Below, in pieces: positions 63,948 to 64,000 of a stretch of 64,000 nt of DNA. The translations under genes and the position numbers were made by a program. Origin of the DNA: Paenibacillus silvisoli (GTDB lineage Bacteria > Bacillota > Bacilli > Paenibacillales > Paenibacillaceae); NCBI RefSeq assembly GCF_030866765.1, contig NZ_CP133017.1:1951001-2015000 (forward strand), written 5' to 3'. The notes beneath the pieces were generated by a model. That model was not told the origin of the DNA. It saw only the letters and a list, made by a program, of their open reading frames with translations, and made no database searches. The first letter of the stretch is position 1; every line of letters begins with the position of its first letter.

Positions 63948-64000
63948 TTCAAATACAGCTAGTCCGACAGGGGGATCCAACCAGCCAACAATGAAGGATG

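Overview
The window looks like chromosomal DNA of a spore-forming Firmicute of the Paenibacillaceae (Paenibacillus/Cohnella type). Most of it is GC-rich, with strong AGGAGG-type ribosome binding sites. It carries sporulation genes (yhbH, cotJABC, ytrH-ytrI, a run of yheC/yheD-type genes) and a Bacilli-like core block ytoI-ytpI-ytrI-ytrH-dnaE-accD-accA-pyk. No rRNA, tRNA, CRISPR array or prophage was seen.

Layout. 1-1.5 kb: the start of a leftward gene cut by the window edge, then an MFS transporter. 1.5-6.2 kb: an AT-rich accessory island. It holds a leftward AraC regulator/acyl carrier protein/unknown trio, a possible structured RNA, a Nudix hydrolase, and remains of several genes, among them a radical SAM-like gene and a second unknown gene each cut by an in-frame TAA. 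6.2-9.3 kb: sporulation protein YhbH and a DUF2157/GDYXXLXY membrane pair. 9.4-19.5 kb: a sugar locus with a GntR/LacI-type regulator, an ABC binding protein and two permeases, a GH38 alpha-mannosidase and a PhyH-family dioxygenase. An IS1182-like element sits between the regulator and the transporter and appears to have duplicated the regulator's terminator. 19.5-26.5 kb: small membrane proteins, a PAS-GGDEF-EAL protein, YunC, methionine-salvage genes mtnA and mtnK, and a DUF1802 protein.

26.5-31.9 kb: the sufCDSUB iron-sulfur operon behind a promoter with a Fur/PerR-like operator array. 32-39.2 kb: two HD-GYP proteins, a MoaD-MoaE fusion, MoaA, a small protein resembling part of a molybdopterin-binding domain, YunD and UppP. 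39.3-45.3 kb: YfkAB-type radical SAM protein, a CNNM/CBS transporter, cotJABC, a phosphodiester glycosidase and a HAD phosphatase. 45.3-45.6 kb: a non-coding array of four imperfect repeats spaced exactly 52 bp apart. 45.6-52.4 kb: a leftward operon of five YheC/YheD ATP-grasp paralogues plus a GNAT acetyltransferase, behind a sigma-K-like promoter. 52.7-64 kb: the core block ending with pyruvate kinase.

How it works together: the sugar locus is a self-contained mannoside uptake and cleavage unit without its own ATPase. A motif shared by the gntR and transporter promoters suggests that the regulator controls both. The cotJ, ytrHI, yhbH and yhe genes are mother-cell sporulation functions. The points most worth following up are the five-gene ATP-grasp operon, the 52-bp phased repeats, the IS insertion that copied a terminator, the candidate structured RNAs, and the decaying AT-rich island.
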